Part shown: in pieces, positions 46,795-56,504 of the stretch
Layout of the letters: every line of letters starts with the position of its first letter
How positions within the stretch are numbered: the stretch's first letter is position 1
Assembly: GCF_021603645.1 (NCBI RefSeq)
Contig: NZ_BQHJ01000010.1
Location: forward strand, 207,650-271,649
DNA from: Pseudomonas pseudonitroreducens
GTDB taxonomy: Bacteria; Pseudomonadota; Gammaproteobacteria; Pseudomonadales; Pseudomonadaceae
DNA length: 64,000 nucleotides
Direction: 5' to 3'
Program-made: the position numbers and the translations under genes
The notes under the pieces: generated by a model
What the model was told of the DNA's origin: nothing
Database searches by the model: none
Seen by the model: only the letters and a program-made list of their open reading frames with translations

Positions 46795-47442
46795 TCAGCG
46801 GGTGCCGAAGACCACCATGGTCTTGCCTTTCACGTGTACCAGACCCTGTTCTTCCAGGCTCTTTAGTACGCGGCCGACCATCTCGCGGGAACAGCCGACG
46901 ATGCGGCCGATCTCCTGGCGGGTGATCTTGATCTGCATGCCGTCCGGGTGAGTCATGGCGTCCGGCTGCTGGCACAGGTCCAGCAGGGTACGCGCAACGC
47001 GGCCGGTGACATCGAGGAAGGCCAGGTCGCCAACCTTGCGCGTGGTCTTGCGCAGGCGGTCCGCCATCTGGCTGCCCAGGGTGAAGAGAATCTCCGGATC
47101 CTGCTGGCTCAGTTCGCGGAACTTCGCGTAGCTGATCTCGGCGACTTCGCATTCGGTCTTGGCGCGAATCCAGGCGCTGCGCTCCTGGCCGGTGCTGCCT
47201 TCTTTCTCGAAGAGTCCCATCTCGCCGAAGAAGTCGCCAGTGTTGAGGTACCCGATGATCATCTCGCGGCCATCGTCATCCTCGATCAGGACGGTTACCG
47301 ACCCCTTGATGATGAAGAACAGGCTCTCGCAGCGGTCACCGGCGTAGATGATGGTGCTCTTGGCGGTGAAGCGGCGGCGATGACAGTGCGCGAGCAACTT
47401 GTCGAGGTTCTTGATTTTGGGTGTGAGGGTAATAGCTACCAT
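46795..47442 (-). CDS. vfr: cAMP-responsive global regulator Vfr (CRP family)
   Basis: A 215-residue CRP homologue controlling virulence, quorum sensing, type III secretion and twitching. It has an N-terminal cyclic-nucleotide-binding domain with the phosphate-binding cassette GEMGLFEK...ERSAWIRA (near residues 71-92) and a C-terminal winged HTH ([24 protein letters not shown]). Very close to P. aeruginosa Vfr (214 residues), with one extra residue near the cassette. TATACT (47458-47463, minus strand) is a -10-like hexamer very close to the ATG. Confidence 0.96.
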   Translation of the reverse strand: MVAITLTPKIKNLDKLLAHCHRRRFTAKSTIIYAGDRCESLFFIIKGSVTVLIEDDDGREMIIGYLNTGDFFGEMGLFEKEGSTGQERSAWIRAKTECEVAEISYAKFRELSQQDPEILFTLGSQMADRLRKTTRKVGDLAFLDVTGRVARTLLDLCQQPDAMTHPDGMQIKITRQEIGRIVGCSREMVGRVLKSLEEQGLVHVKGKTMVVFGTR

Positions 47443-47817
47443 GCCCGAGTCCCGGAAAGTATAAGAGTGGCCTTTGCACTACAGGCGCTAATGATTTTTT
47501 ATGTTCAGCTGTGGTGCCGTGCATCCCTGGCGCGATCCCCCTCGATCCCCAGGGCGGCGTGATTGCCTTGCTGAGCAGTCTTGCGTGTACGTAAATCAGC
47601 AAGAGCTTAACAGACGACGTGTTACCAGCAATCGGAAGTCTGGAACGTTCGTGTAGGCAATTTCTGAGAGTGTGCCAGTAAACCGGCGCCAGCTTAAGCG
47701 ATAAATGCATACTCGCCGTGTGGAAATGAGACCTGGGTAACAGCCATCGCTCCCACTGGGCGTGCTAGAGGGCTGTGATAAGCTGTCGCCCCTTTTTTTC
47801 CGGCGGAGTTCCTTGCA
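47443..47817. other. Divergent vfr / osmC-family intergenic region (375 bases)
   Basis: No gene is seen. It carries the -10-like TATACT for vfr near the left end and a GTGATAAGCT segment near 47776 that may serve the right-hand gene. A CRP/Vfr-type palindrome was not recognised. Confidence 0.4.
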
Positions 47818-48240
47818 ATGAAAGCGCGAATCCAGTGGGCGGGCGAGGCCATGTTCCTCGGCGAATCCGGCAGCGGCCACGTCGTGGTGATGGATGGCCC
47901 GCCGGATGCCGGTGGCCGCAATCTGGGCGTGCGTCCCATGGAGATGCTCCTGCTCGGCCTGGGTGGCTGCACCAACTTCGACGTGGTCAGCATCCTGAAA
48001 AAGGGTCGTCAGCCAGTGGAAAGCTGCGAGGCCTTCCTCGAGGCCGAGCGTGCCGATGAAGACCCGAGGGTGTTCACCAAGATCCACGTGCATTTCGTGG
48101 TCAAGGGCCGTGGTCTGAAGGAAGCGCAGGTCAAGCGTGCGGTCGAGCTGTCGGCCGAGAAATACTGCTCCGCCTCGATCATGCTCGGCCGCGCCGGCGT
48201 AGAGATCACCCACGATTACGAGATCGTGGAACTGGGCTGA
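47818..48240 (+). CDS. OsmC-family protein (PA0653 type)
   Basis: A 140-residue OsmC/Ohr-fold protein of the YhfA-like group. The conserved cysteines are in [14 protein letters not shown] (near residue 45) and [13 protein letters not shown] (near 118), the expected pair for thiol-dependent peroxidase chemistry. A specific substrate cannot be read. GGCGGAG lies before the ATG. Confidence 0.88.
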   Translation: MKARIQWAGEAMFLGESGSGHVVVMDGPPDAGGRNLGVRPMEMLLLGLGGCTNFDVVSILKKGRQPVESCEAFLEAERADEDPRVFTKIHVHFVVKGRGLKEAQVKRAVELSAEKYCSASIMLGRAGVEITHDYEIVELG

Positions 48241-48464
48241 CAGCCTCGTTCATCCTTTCATCATCAAGGGTGCGCAAAATCTGGCAGAGGTCGCCTGACC
48301 TCTGCATAATGCGCCACCTTTTTTCAGGGCCTTCCGCCCGAAACCAGAAACCACAATCGCCATCGCGAAGAGGTGTAAACCGTCCTACGCAGGTGCTGCC
48401 GTACGCATCTGACGGGCATGCTCAACCACGCGGCAGAGCCGCATTTGATGAGAGTTATCCCACG

Positions 48465-49259
48465 GTGAAAAGCAAACTCAAGCTCCACGGGTTCAACAAC
48501 CTGACGAAGACCTTGAGCTTCAACATCTATGACATCTGCTACGCCGAGACGCCTGAAGACCAGCAGGCTTACGTGCAGTACATCGACGAAGAGTACGATG
48601 CCGAACGTCTCACGCAGATCCTCACCGATGTTGTCGACATCATTGGCGCAAACATCCTGAACATCGCCCGTCAGGATTACGATCCGCAAGGCGCCAGCGT
48701 GACCATCCTGATCTCCGAGCAGCCGGTCACCCCGACCGATAGCCAGATCGAGGAATCCCCGGGGCCGCTACCGGAAACCATCCTGGCGCACCTCGACAAG
48801 AGCCATATCACCGTACACACCTATCCGGAGATCCATCCGGTGGAAGGCATCGCGACCTTCCGGGTGGACATCGATGTGTCGACCTGCGGCGTCATCTCGC
48901 CGCTGAAAGCGCTCAACTACCTCATCCACCAGTTCGATTCGGATATCGTCACCGTGGATTACCGCGTGCGCGGCTTTACCCGTGACGTGGAAGGGAAGAA
49001 GCACTTCATCGACCACGAGATCAACTCGATCCAGAACTATCTCTCCGACGACACGTACGAGGCCTACCAGATGACCGACGTGAACGTGTACCAGGAGAAC
49101 CTGTTCCACACCAAGATGCTGCTCAAGGAGTTCGACCTGGACAACTACCTGTTCGGCGATGCGACCCGCAACCTGTCGCCCGAGCAGCGCAAGCAGGTGG
49201 AAGAGCGTGTCAGGCACGAGATGCTGGAGATCTTCTATGCGCGCAACATGCCGCGCTGA
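48465..49259 (+). CDS. speD: S-adenosylmethionine decarboxylase proenzyme SpeD
   Basis: A 264-residue E. coli-type AdoMet decarboxylase supplying aminopropyl groups for spermidine. The proenzyme self-cleaves at the serine of [11 protein letters not shown] (near residue 112), making the pyruvoyl cofactor; [13 protein letters not shown] (near 141) is the active-site region. GTG 48465 gives the exact family length; upstream in-frame sequence is not conserved. A terminator follows. Confidence 0.96.
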   Translation: MKSKLKLHGFNNLTKTLSFNIYDICYAETPEDQQAYVQYIDEEYDAERLTQILTDVVDIIGANILNIARQDYDPQGASVTILISEQPVTPTDSQIEESPGPLPETILAHLDKSHITVHTYPEIHPVEGIATFRVDIDVSTCGVISPLKALNYLIHQFDSDIVTVDYRVRGFTRDVEGKKHFIDHEINSIQNYLSDDTYEAYQMTDVNVYQENLFHTKMLLKEFDLDNYLFGDATRNLSPEQRKQVEERVRHEMLEIFYARNMPR

Positions 49260-49276
49260 TTTCTCCGCAGGATGAG

Positions 49277-49302
49277 AAAGGGCACCCAAGGGTGCCCTTT
49301 TT
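49277..49302. terminator. Terminator between speD and carbonic anhydrase
   Basis: AAAGGGCACCC / GGGTGCCCTTT (49277-49300) with a short AA turn and T-run; the A-rich other side lets it serve the convergent gene. Confidence 0.88.
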
Positions 49303-49315
49303 CATTGCCGGTCAG

Positions 49316-50071
49316 TCAGTCCTCACCGACCTCGCGGCTGGTGGCGCTCTGTGTCGGACGGTGGTTGTCCGGGAACAGCTTGTGGAATTGTCCGATCTGC
49401 TGCTTCGACATCTCGATGGGTTGCTCGAACAGCACCCACTGCACACCCTCGGTGCACGGCGGCGTGGTGAGCGAGCCGTGGTAGTACAGGTGGTGGCTGG
49501 CGCTGGGAACCAGCTTGGCGAGGTCGGGGGCGGACTTCGCGGCGAGTTGTGCTTCCTTGCCTTCCTGGGATGGCAGGTGCTTCCACAGGTTGGCCAGTTC
49601 CTTGTTCGCTCGGCCCTCCTTGATCATCAGGCCAAGCACCAGCAGGTGCCCGTCCTTGTCCTGGTTCACCAGGTGCATTTCCATGGGGTAGGACTGGTGG
49701 TTGAACTGATGCTCGCTGGGCGTATGGAAATGGAACTGCACAAGGCGGTAGTCGGTGCCCTTGTAGGTCAGCGTGTCGCCGTCGGCCGCACTGGCCTGGA
49801 TGGTGTGGCCGTTGTTGATCAGCTTGAGCGATGTCTTGCCGTAATGCAGCTTCAGTTCTGCGGCGTCGACTTTCTGTGGCTGCGTCCGGGACTTTTCCAC
49901 ATCGATCGGTGATTGCTCGTGCCCGCTGGCGCAAAGAGCGCTGCCCAGCTCACCCCAGTGCGCCGGGCCCTGGTCGCCGGTGTATGCCCAGTGGGCGTCG
50001 GCGGCGTGGGCGGTGGAAAGGGCGAGGCAGAGTGGGGCGATAAGGTAGGAAAAACAGGTAGTGAAGCGCAT
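49316..50071 (-). CDS. Periplasmic alpha-carbonic anhydrase
   Basis: A 251-residue alpha-class carbonic anhydrase hydrating CO2 in the periplasm. The signal peptide ends near residue 23 (STAHAADAHWAY). The zinc ligands are two histidines in QFHFHTPSEH (near residue 112) and one in MEMHLV (near 131); the SLTTPPCTEGVQWVL segment (near 190) completes the active site. ATG 50071 with GGAG upstream starts directly at the signal peptide. From memory of PAO1, speD is followed by coq7, so this gene appears to be an insertion. Confidence 0.93.
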   Translation of the reverse strand: MRFTTCFSYLIAPLCLALSTAHAADAHWAYTGDQGPAHWGELGSALCASGHEQSPIDVEKSRTQPQKVDAAELKLHYGKTSLKLINNGHTIQASAADGDTLTYKGTDYRLVQFHFHTPSEHQFNHQSYPMEMHLVNQDKDGHLLVLGLMIKEGRANKELANLWKHLPSQEGKEAQLAAKSAPDLAKLVPSASHHLYYHGSLTTPPCTEGVQWVLFEQPIEMSKQQIGQFHKLFPDNHRPTQSATSREVGED

Positions 50072-50213
50072 GGAAACTCCGGTTGGGGTGAACAGCCGGA
50101 GCAGCATCCTCCCAGCATGGGCTGTGCGGAAGGTGTAGGGAAAAGCTTAGGGATTTTCCTGCGCTAGATAGAGAGATATCCGGGCCGATGCCGATTCATC
50201 GGCCCGGAGAGGA

Positions 50214-50861
50214 TCAGATCCGGTAAGTGGACTTGGTCATCACCCTGGACAGCAGCGTCATGCCGAACTTCACCGGCGCGGGGAAGCGCAGGCCGCCGGC
50301 CTCGATGGCGCTGGTGGCGTGGTGCTCCTCGTCTTCGCGCATTTGTTCGAGGATGGCGCGGGACTTCTGGTCTGCGGCTGGGATCTCCGCCAGGTGTTCG
50401 TCCAGATGCTTGCACACCTGGTCTTCCGTGGCGGCGACGAACCCCAGGCTGACGCGGTCGCTGATCAGCCCGGCGGCCGCGCCAACACCAAAGGACAGTC
50501 CGTAGAAGAGCGGATTGAGCACACTCGGGCGGCTGCCCAGCTCGCGGATGCGTTGTTCGCACCAGGCGAGATGATCGACTTCTTCGTCGGCCGCTTCTTC
50601 CATCGCCTTGCGTACTTTCGGCAACTTGGCAGTCAGTGCCTGCCCCTGGTACAGCGCCTGGGCGCAGACCTCGCCGGTGTGGTTGATGCGCATCAGGCCG
50701 GCAACATGGCGGGCATCGGTCTCGCTGAGCTCGGCGTCGGGCTGGACGATGGCGGGCGACGGACGCCCCGGATGGCCACTGAACGGCAGCAGGGTACGCA
50801 GTGCGGCATCGGCCTGCAGGAGGAAACGGTCGGCGGGAGAGTAGTGACGGTCGGCGGACAT
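50214..50861 (-). CDS. coq7: Demethoxyubiquinone hydroxylase Coq7
   Basis: A 215-residue diiron monooxygenase adding the last hydroxyl of ubiquinone. The iron ligands are in [15 protein letters not shown] (near residue 62), [17 protein letters not shown] (near 96) and [11 protein letters not shown] (near 185). Membrane-associated helical bundle. No partner gene overlap. Confidence 0.95.
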   Translation of the reverse strand: MSADRHYSPADRFLLQADAALRTLLPFSGHPGRPSPAIVQPDAELSETDARHVAGLMRINHTGEVCAQALYQGQALTAKLPKVRKAMEEAADEEVDHLAWCEQRIRELGSRPSVLNPLFYGLSFGVGAAAGLISDRVSLGFVAATEDQVCKHLDEHLAEIPAADQKSRAILEQMREDEEHHATSAIEAGGLRFPAPVKFGMTLLSRVMTKSTYRI

Positions 50862-50963
50862 GGCGCACCTCCGAGTAGGAACATTCGTTCGGCAGTTTAC
50901 CGGATGGCGGATGACAGGTCTTGCCGAGGTGCGCGCAGCTTCTTGGCGTCGACTGGTCGGCGA

Positions 50964-51302
50964 TCAGCCCGGCGGCCAGTGCATCTGGCGCTGACCCAAC
51001 ACGTGCATGTGGATGTGGTGCACGGTCTGGCCGCCGAGGTCGTTGCAGTTCATCACCACGCGGAAGCCCTCGTCGCAGCCCTGCTCCTTCGCCAGGCGCT
51101 GGGCGGTGAAGAGGATGTGCCCGGCCAGCGGCTTGTCCGCTTCGCTCAGGTCGTTGAGGGTGGACACGTGCTTCTTCGGGATCACCAGGAAATGTACCGG
51201 CGCTTGCGGGCCGATGTCGTGGAAGGCGATCACCTGGTCATCTTCATAGAGCTTGCGCGCGGGAATTTCCCCGGCGACGATCTTGCAGAACAGACAGTCC
51301 AC
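50964..51302 (-). CDS. HIT-family (histidine triad) nucleotide-binding protein
   Basis: A 112-residue HINT-type protein. The N-terminal DCLFCKIVAGEIPARKLYEDD and the triad HIHMHVLG (near residue 98) are diagnostic; the family hydrolyses adenosine phosphoramidates. Orthologue of PA0656; the physiological substrate is unknown. Confidence 0.94.
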   Translation of the reverse strand: MDCLFCKIVAGEIPARKLYEDDQVIAFHDIGPQAPVHFLVIPKKHVSTLNDLSEADKPLAGHILFTAQRLAKEQGCDEGFRVVMNCNDLGGQTVHHIHMHVLGQRQMHWPPG

Positions 51303-51396
51303 GAAGTGCTCCTCCAGTCATAGTGGGTAGGAGCAGGAGTTTAGCGGCCGTCGACCGCCGCGCCCAGTTCCGGGCCGGCCAACGCAAGGAGCGAGC

Positions 51397-52878
51397 GTGC
51401 AGAACGATATTCATGATCTGGGCCTGGTGCTGGACTCCAGGGTCAAGCTGATCGTCATCGAATCCTGGGACGAACCCCGGGTGCTGGAAACCCTGACCGG
51501 GCTGGCCGTGCGCCGTGGGCTCAACCTGCAGCTGTGGTCGGCGACCGAGGGCCTGCAGCGCCTCGGTTTTGGTGGCGAAGCCCAGGGCGAGGGCGACAGC
51601 CGCGAGGCGGAAACTGCCCTGCGGCTGATCAAGGCCGACCCGCAGCCCAACCTCTATGTGCTCTGCGATCTGCATCCCTATCTGGCAGATAACCCGCGTG
51701 CCGTGCGTCTGCTCAAGGAGATCGCCATGGCCGAGGGCAATTTCCGCCCCACGGTGGTGCTGGTTTCCCATGCGCTGAAACTGCCGGCCGAAGTGCAGCG
51801 CTTCGCCGCGCGTTTCGCGCTGTCGCTGCCTTCCGAGGACGAACTGGTCGGCCTGGTGCGCGAGGAAGCAAGCCGCTGGAGCGAGCGCAACAAGGGTGCT
51901 CGGGTACGAACGGACAATCGCACGCTGCGCCAGGTGGTGAAGAACCTGCGCGGCCTGACCCACGGTGAGGCCCGATTGCTGGCGCGCAGTGTGATCTGCA
52001 ACGACGGCGCGATCACCCAGGAAGACCTGCCGGAGCTCAATCGCACCAAGTTCGAGCTGCTCAATCTCGACGGTGTCCTCAGTTTCGAGCACGACACCGC
52101 ACGTTTCGCCGAAGTGGGCGGGCTGGCCAATCTCAAACGCTGGCTGGGTGAGCGGCAGAGCGCTTTTACCGAGAGCAAGGACAAGGACCTGCCCAAGGGC
52201 GTGTTGCTGGTGGGTGTGCAGGGCGGCGGCAAGAGCCTGGCGGCCAAGGCTGTTGCCGGGCTGTGGGGCTTGCCGTTGCTGCGCCTGGATTTCGGTAGCC
52301 TCTACAACAAGTACTTCGGCGAGACCGAGCGCAACCTGCGCGAGGCCTTGCGCCTGGCGGACAGCATGGCGCCCTGTGTGCTCTGGGCGGACGAGATCGA
52401 GAAGGGCGTGGCCACCGGTGACCAGGACAACGGCGTCAGTCAGCGCGTTCTGGCCACGTTGCTGACCTGGATGGCCGAGCGCAAGGCGCCGGTGTTCATG
52501 GTGGCCACCGCGAACGCCATCGATCGGCTACCGCCGGAGCTGGTGCGCAAGGGGCGTTTCGACGAGTTGTTCTTCGTCGACCTGCCGGATGACGAGGTAC
52601 GCCAGGATATCTTCCGCATCCATCTGCAGCGTCGAGAGCTGGACGCGACCCAGTTCGAACTGGATGAACTGGCCGCTGCCAGCGAAGGATTCTCCGGCGC
52701 GGAGATCGAGCAGGCAGTGGTTGGCGCGTTCTATGCCGCGCAGGCTCGGCAGAAGTCTGTGGACCAGGCGTTGCTGCTGGAGGAAATCCGCCGTACCGCG
52801 CCGCTGTCGGTGGTGATGGCCGAGGAGTTGGCGGCCCTGCGCGCGTGGGCCGACGGTCGCACGGTGCGCGCGGACTGA
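51397..52878 (+). CDS. AAA+ ATPase, FtsH/Ycf46-like (PA0657 type)
   Basis: A 493-residue cytoplasmic AAA+ protein. The N-terminal 230 residues are a non-catalytic domain; the AAA module has Walker A GVQGGGKSLAAK (near residue 272), Walker B VLWADEIEKG (near 328), sensor-1 ATAN (near 370) and the arginine-finger region VRKGRFDELF. It resembles Ycf46-type ATPases. The role is unknown. Start GTG 51397 is preceded by AAGGAG. Confidence 0.88.
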   Translation: MQNDIHDLGLVLDSRVKLIVIESWDEPRVLETLTGLAVRRGLNLQLWSATEGLQRLGFGGEAQGEGDSREAETALRLIKADPQPNLYVLCDLHPYLADNPRAVRLLKEIAMAEGNFRPTVVLVSHALKLPAEVQRFAARFALSLPSEDELVGLVREEASRWSERNKGARVRTDNRTLRQVVKNLRGLTHGEARLLARSVICNDGAITQEDLPELNRTKFELLNLDGVLSFEHDTARFAEVGGLANLKRWLGERQSAFTESKDKDLPKGVLLVGVQGGGKSLAAKAVAGLWGLPLLRLDFGSLYNKYFGETERNLREALRLADSMAPCVLWADEIEKGVATGDQDNGVSQRVLATLLTWMAERKAPVFMVATANAIDRLPPELVRKGRFDELFFVDLPDDEVRQDIFRIHLQRRELDATQFELDELAAASEGFSGAEIEQAVVGAFYAAQARQKSVDQALLLEEIRRTAPLSVVMAEELAALRAWADGRTVRAD

Positions 52879-52884
52879 GCCTGG

Positions 52885-53673
52885 CTAGCTGGCCAGCGCC
52901 AGGCGATTGATGCGCCCAGCCAGCTTGCGCATGACCCAGCGTGGCAGCAGGCGCACGCCACAGGCGAACAGACGGTTGCGCCAGCCAGGGATGATCAGGG
53001 CGGGCGCGCGGCGCAGCGCTTTCACTGCCAGGAAGGCGACTTCCTCAGGAGACATTACTCGCTTGCTGTCGCCGAGCTTGCCCAGGTGCATGCCGGCGTT
53101 TCGGTAGAAGGCGGTGCGGGTCGGCCCGGGGCACAACACGGAAACCTTAATGCCGCGGTCTTTGAGCTCTTCGCGCAAGCCTTCGGAGAAGTGCAGCACG
53201 AATGCCTTGCTGGCGTAGTAGCTGCTCATCCACGGGCCGGGCAACAGGCTGGCCAGCGACGCGACGTTGAGAATTCGTCCGCCGCCGCTGCGCTCCATCA
53301 TCGCGCCGATGCCATGGCACAGGCGCGCCAGGGCCAGCACGTTGAGCTCCAGCAATTCCTGCTCGCGGGACCAGTCCTGGTCGATGAAGGCGCCGGAGGT
53401 ACCGACCCCGGCATTATTCACCAGCAGCTCGATGTGCCGCCCGCTCTGTTCCAGTTCGTGCAGCAGGCCGGAGATCTGCAGCGGTTCGGACAGGTCGCAG
53501 ACGCGGAACAGCACCTCCACCCCGAAACGCTGGGACAACTCGCAAGCGGCGCTATCCAGCGCGTCGCGCTGGCGCGCCACCAGGATCAGTGCCTGGCCAC
53601 GGCGGGCGAGGGCTTCGGCCAGGGCCAGGCCGATTCCGCTGGAAGCGCCGGTGATGAGGGCAAAACGAGGCAT
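52885..53673 (-). CDS. Short-chain dehydrogenase/reductase
   Basis: A 262-residue SDR: NAD(P)-binding TGASSGIG (near residue 7), NNAG (near 90), and the YxxxK catalytic pair in SYYASK (near 152-157). Substrate unknown; family resemblance is to membrane-peripheral 17-beta-HSD-like SDRs with a basic C-terminal tail. Convergent with the AAA gene, six bases apart. PAO1 counterpart PA0658. Confidence 0.9.
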   Translation of the reverse strand: MPRFALITGASSGIGLALAEALARRGQALILVARQRDALDSAACELSQRFGVEVLFRVCDLSEPLQISGLLHELEQSGRHIELLVNNAGVGTSGAFIDQDWSREQELLELNVLALARLCHGIGAMMERSGGGRILNVASLASLLPGPWMSSYYASKAFVLHFSEGLREELKDRGIKVSVLCPGPTRTAFYRNAGMHLGKLGDSKRVMSPEEVAFLAVKALRRAPALIIPGWRNRLFACGVRLLPRWVMRKLAGRINRLALAS

Positions 53674-53728
53674 TCAGGAGTCTCTGTGGCGGGGTGGCGT
53701 TCGACCACGCCCGCCACGGGTTGTTGCA

Positions 53729-54829
53729 TTACTGATCCGAGTCGCCGCCTTCGCTGTCGCCACTGCTGAAGTCGCCGTCGGAAGGCTCCGCGGTAGCCGC
53801 CGGATCGGCAGCTTCGTCGCCTTGCTGGTGTTGCGAGGCTTGCGCCGCCTGGGCGCGTTCGACGTAGCTCTGGTAGGCCGGCATCGCGATGGCGGCGAGG
53901 ATACCGCCAAACACCGGGAACAGCAGCCAGGAGAAGGCCAGGACCTTGACGCCAGTGCTGTTGGGCGGCGGCGGCGGGCCGAAGCGGTTGGCAGTCTGCT
54001 CGCCGGGCATGAACAGCATCAGCAGGCTCAGGACCGCGTTGACGAAGGGTACCAGCAGCGCAAGCCAGAGCCAGCCGGACCAGCCCAGGTCATGCAGGCG
54101 CTGTACGCCAATCGGCACGCTGAAGACCACGGCGGCAATGACCACGACCGCGATAGCCACCACGCCCAGGGGCAGTGATACGGCCATCAGCAGGCTGGCG
54201 AGCAGGTACGCGCCGAAGGCGATGAAGGAGAGTGCGGCAGACCAGCCGAGATAGCGTACGCGTCCGATCCGGCCGGACAGGCTGCGGACTTTCAGTTCGC
54301 CGAACTCCGGGAGGTCATCGCCGACCTGTGCCTGGGGAGGCGCGTAGGGCGATGCTGCCGTGGCGGGGCTCGCGGGCGCGCCGGTGGGGGCCGGGTTGGC
54401 TGCCAGCTCGGCCTGGCGCGCGAGGTATTTCTCGATGACGATGCCGCAGGCGCTGCATTCGATGGCGCTGGCTTGCTCATGCCCGCACTTGGGGCAGGTC
54501 ATCCGCTCGCTGCTGGCCGCTTCACCGGCCGCGCGGGCGGCCAGGGTCGCTTCGCTGGGGTGGTCTTCGGTCTCTACCAGGCTGAAGCCGGCAATGCCTT
54601 CGGCTTCCTTGCGGGCGTTGGCGCCGGCGCCATGGAGCGCGCGCAGGTATTTGTCGGCTTCGTCGCCGGACAGATCGCGCTTGAGCACGACCGGCTGGCC
54701 ACTGAACAGCGCATCGATCTTCGAGGCATCACTCTTGAACAGGCGAGCGAGATTTTCCTTGGCAGTCTCCAGCGGCGTCTGTGGCATCAGCGCGCCGTCG
54801 AACACGATCTTGAAGCGGGATTGGTCCAT
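53729..54829 (-). CDS. Zinc-ribbon DUF805 membrane protein
   Basis: A 366-residue protein. The N-terminal region (about 1-80) recalls a proteobacterial FDGAL...ARLFK domain; a Cys4 zinc ribbon follows (CPKC near 109 and CSAC near 124). Then come a DUF805 domain with four membrane helices (about 195-290), another helix near 305, and an acidic Asp/Ser/Gly C-terminus. Membrane-located; function unknown. PAO1 counterpart PA0659. Confidence 0.82.
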   Translation of the reverse strand: MDQSRFKIVFDGALMPQTPLETAKENLARLFKSDASKIDALFSGQPVVLKRDLSGDEADKYLRALHGAGANARKEAEGIAGFSLVETEDHPSEATLAARAAGEAASSERMTCPKCGHEQASAIECSACGIVIEKYLARQAELAANPAPTGAPASPATAASPYAPPQAQVGDDLPEFGELKVRSLSGRIGRVRYLGWSAALSFIAFGAYLLASLLMAVSLPLGVVAIAVVVIAAVVFSVPIGVQRLHDLGWSGWLWLALLVPFVNAVLSLLMLFMPGEQTANRFGPPPPPNSTGVKVLAFSWLLFPVFGGILAAIAMPAYQSYVERAQAAQASQHQQGDEAADPAATAEPSDGDFSSGDSEGGDSDQ

Positions 54830-54934
54830 CGGGGCATCCTTGTCTTCTGGCTATGTTGGAATCGCTACAGCGTAATCGGGCAGCCGGAGGCCAACAAGCA
54901 GCCCCGGCGGATATATCGTGAGCGGTGCCGCAGC

Positions 54935-55903
54935 TCAGACCAGCAGTTGGTTGGACAGCCCGGCGCTGCGGGTGAGGGCCTGGCGGTACTCGTGGTCGAG
55001 TCGAGCGATCAGGTCGCCTACCGCCGGCAGGTCGCGGATGTCGCCAACACCCTGGCCGGCGGACCACACGGTCTTCCAGGCCTTAGCCTCGTCACTCACC
55101 GGCTTGAGCTTCTCACCATAGTTGAGCGCGCCCTTGTCGTTCAGCCGCTGCATGTCGAAGCCGGCGGCTTCCAGGCTCTGCCGCATGAAGCTGGCCGGCA
55201 CGCCGGAGACGGCGGGAGTGTGGATGATGTCGGCAGCGCGAGCGTCGAGCAGCATGTGCTTGTAGTCCTCGGAGGCGGCGCTCTCGCGGGTGGCGATGAA
55301 GCGGGTGCCGAGGTAGGCGAGGTCGGCTCCCAGCACCTGGGCGGCGAGGATCTCGTGGCCATGGTTGATGCAGCCGGCCAGCAGCAGGGTCTTGTCGAAG
55401 AACTGGCGGATCTCGGCGACCAGCGCGAAGGGGCTCCAGGTGCCGGCGTGGCCACCGGCGCCGGCGGCAACGGCGATCAGGCCGTCGACCCCGGCTTCTG
55501 CCGCCTTCTCGGCGTGCCGGCGCGTGGTGACGTCATGGAATACCAGGCCGCCATAGCTGTGTACGGCGTCCACTACCTCGCGCACTGCGCCCAGGCTGGT
55601 AATGACGATGGGCACCTTGTGCTCGACGCAGAGTTTCAGGTCGGCCTGCAGCCGCGGGTTGGTGTTGTGGACAATCAGGTTGACCGCATACGGGGCAGCC
55701 TGCGGATCGGCGGCGAGGCCCGCCTCGATTTCTTCCAGCCAGGCCTTGAAGCCGCTGCTCTCGCGCTGGTTCAGCGCCGGGAAGCTGCCGACGATACCGC
55801 TTTTGCAGCAGGCCAGGACCAGTTGCGGGGTGGAGACCAGGAACATCGGGGCCGCTACCAGCGGAATGCGCAGGCGGCGGTCGAGCAGGGCAGGCAGGGA
55901 CAT
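54935..55903 (-). CDS. Nitronate monooxygenase-like flavoprotein
   Basis: A 322-residue FMN-dependent TIM-barrel enzyme of the NMO/2-nitropropane dioxygenase family. The N-terminal RRLRIPLVAAPMFLVS, GGHAG near residue 150 and the LGTRFIAT motif near 210 match. The native substrate is unknown. It precedes hemJ on the plus map but is transcribed after it, 19 bases apart. Confidence 0.88.
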   Translation of the reverse strand: MSLPALLDRRLRIPLVAAPMFLVSTPQLVLACCKSGIVGSFPALNQRESSGFKAWLEEIEAGLAADPQAAPYAVNLIVHNTNPRLQADLKLCVEHKVPIVITSLGAVREVVDAVHSYGGLVFHDVTTRRHAEKAAEAGVDGLIAVAAGAGGHAGTWSPFALVAEIRQFFDKTLLLAGCINHGHEILAAQVLGADLAYLGTRFIATRESAASEDYKHMLLDARAADIIHTPAVSGVPASFMRQSLEAAGFDMQRLNDKGALNYGEKLKPVSDEAKAWKTVWSAGQGVGDIRDLPAVGDLIARLDHEYRQALTRSAGLSNQLLV

Positions 55904-55922
55904 GGCAGTTTCCTTGTCGGGG

Positions 55923-56348
55923 TCAGAAGGGTTTGACGACCACCAGGATCACGATGGCAAGCAGGAACAGCACCGGCACCTCGTTGAACCAGCGGTAGAA
56001 CACGTGGCTGCGGCCGTTTTCGCCGCGGGCAAAGCGCTTGAGCATGGCGCCGCAGGCGTGGTGATAGCCGATCAGCAGCACCACCAGGGTCAGCTTGGCG
56101 TGCATCCAGCCCTGGGTCAGCCAGGCCGGATTGAGGTAGAGCATCCAGGCGCCGAGGACGATGGTAAGGATCATCGACGGGCCCATGATGCCGCGGTACA
56201 GCTTGCGTTCCATGATGCAGAAGCGTTCGCGGCTGGCAGCGTCTTCGCTCATGGCGTGGTAGACGAACAGGCGCGGAAGATAGAAAAGGCCGGCGAACCA
56301 GCAGACCACGGCAATGATGTGAAAGGCTTTCAACCACAGGTAAAGCAT
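55923..56348 (-). CDS. hemJ: Protoporphyrinogen oxidase HemJ
   Basis: A 141-residue four-helix membrane protein (UPF0093). The histidine in LKAFHIIAVVCWFAGLFYLPRLFVYH and the later WMHAKL match the HemJ family, which oxidises protoporphyrinogen IX in bacteria lacking HemG/HemY. The second histidine (VYH) is also conserved. The gene is divergent from the CLC gene. Confidence 0.88.
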   Translation of the reverse strand: MLYLWLKAFHIIAVVCWFAGLFYLPRLFVYHAMSEDAASRERFCIMERKLYRGIMGPSMILTIVLGAWMLYLNPAWLTQGWMHAKLTLVVLLIGYHHACGAMLKRFARGENGRSHVFYRWFNEVPVLFLLAIVILVVVKPF

Positions 56349-56504
56349 CGGGATTTCCTCGGATCACGGTTGAGCCGATAGTAGTGGCGCCGTGCAATGG
56401 AGTCATCCCGCATCTATATACACAGGGGGCGTTATCGCCTGTCCCGTCCGTGGCGCATTGCCGCGCGCGCCGTATGGCATCCGGAAGATGCCAGGCTGCT
56501 GCTC

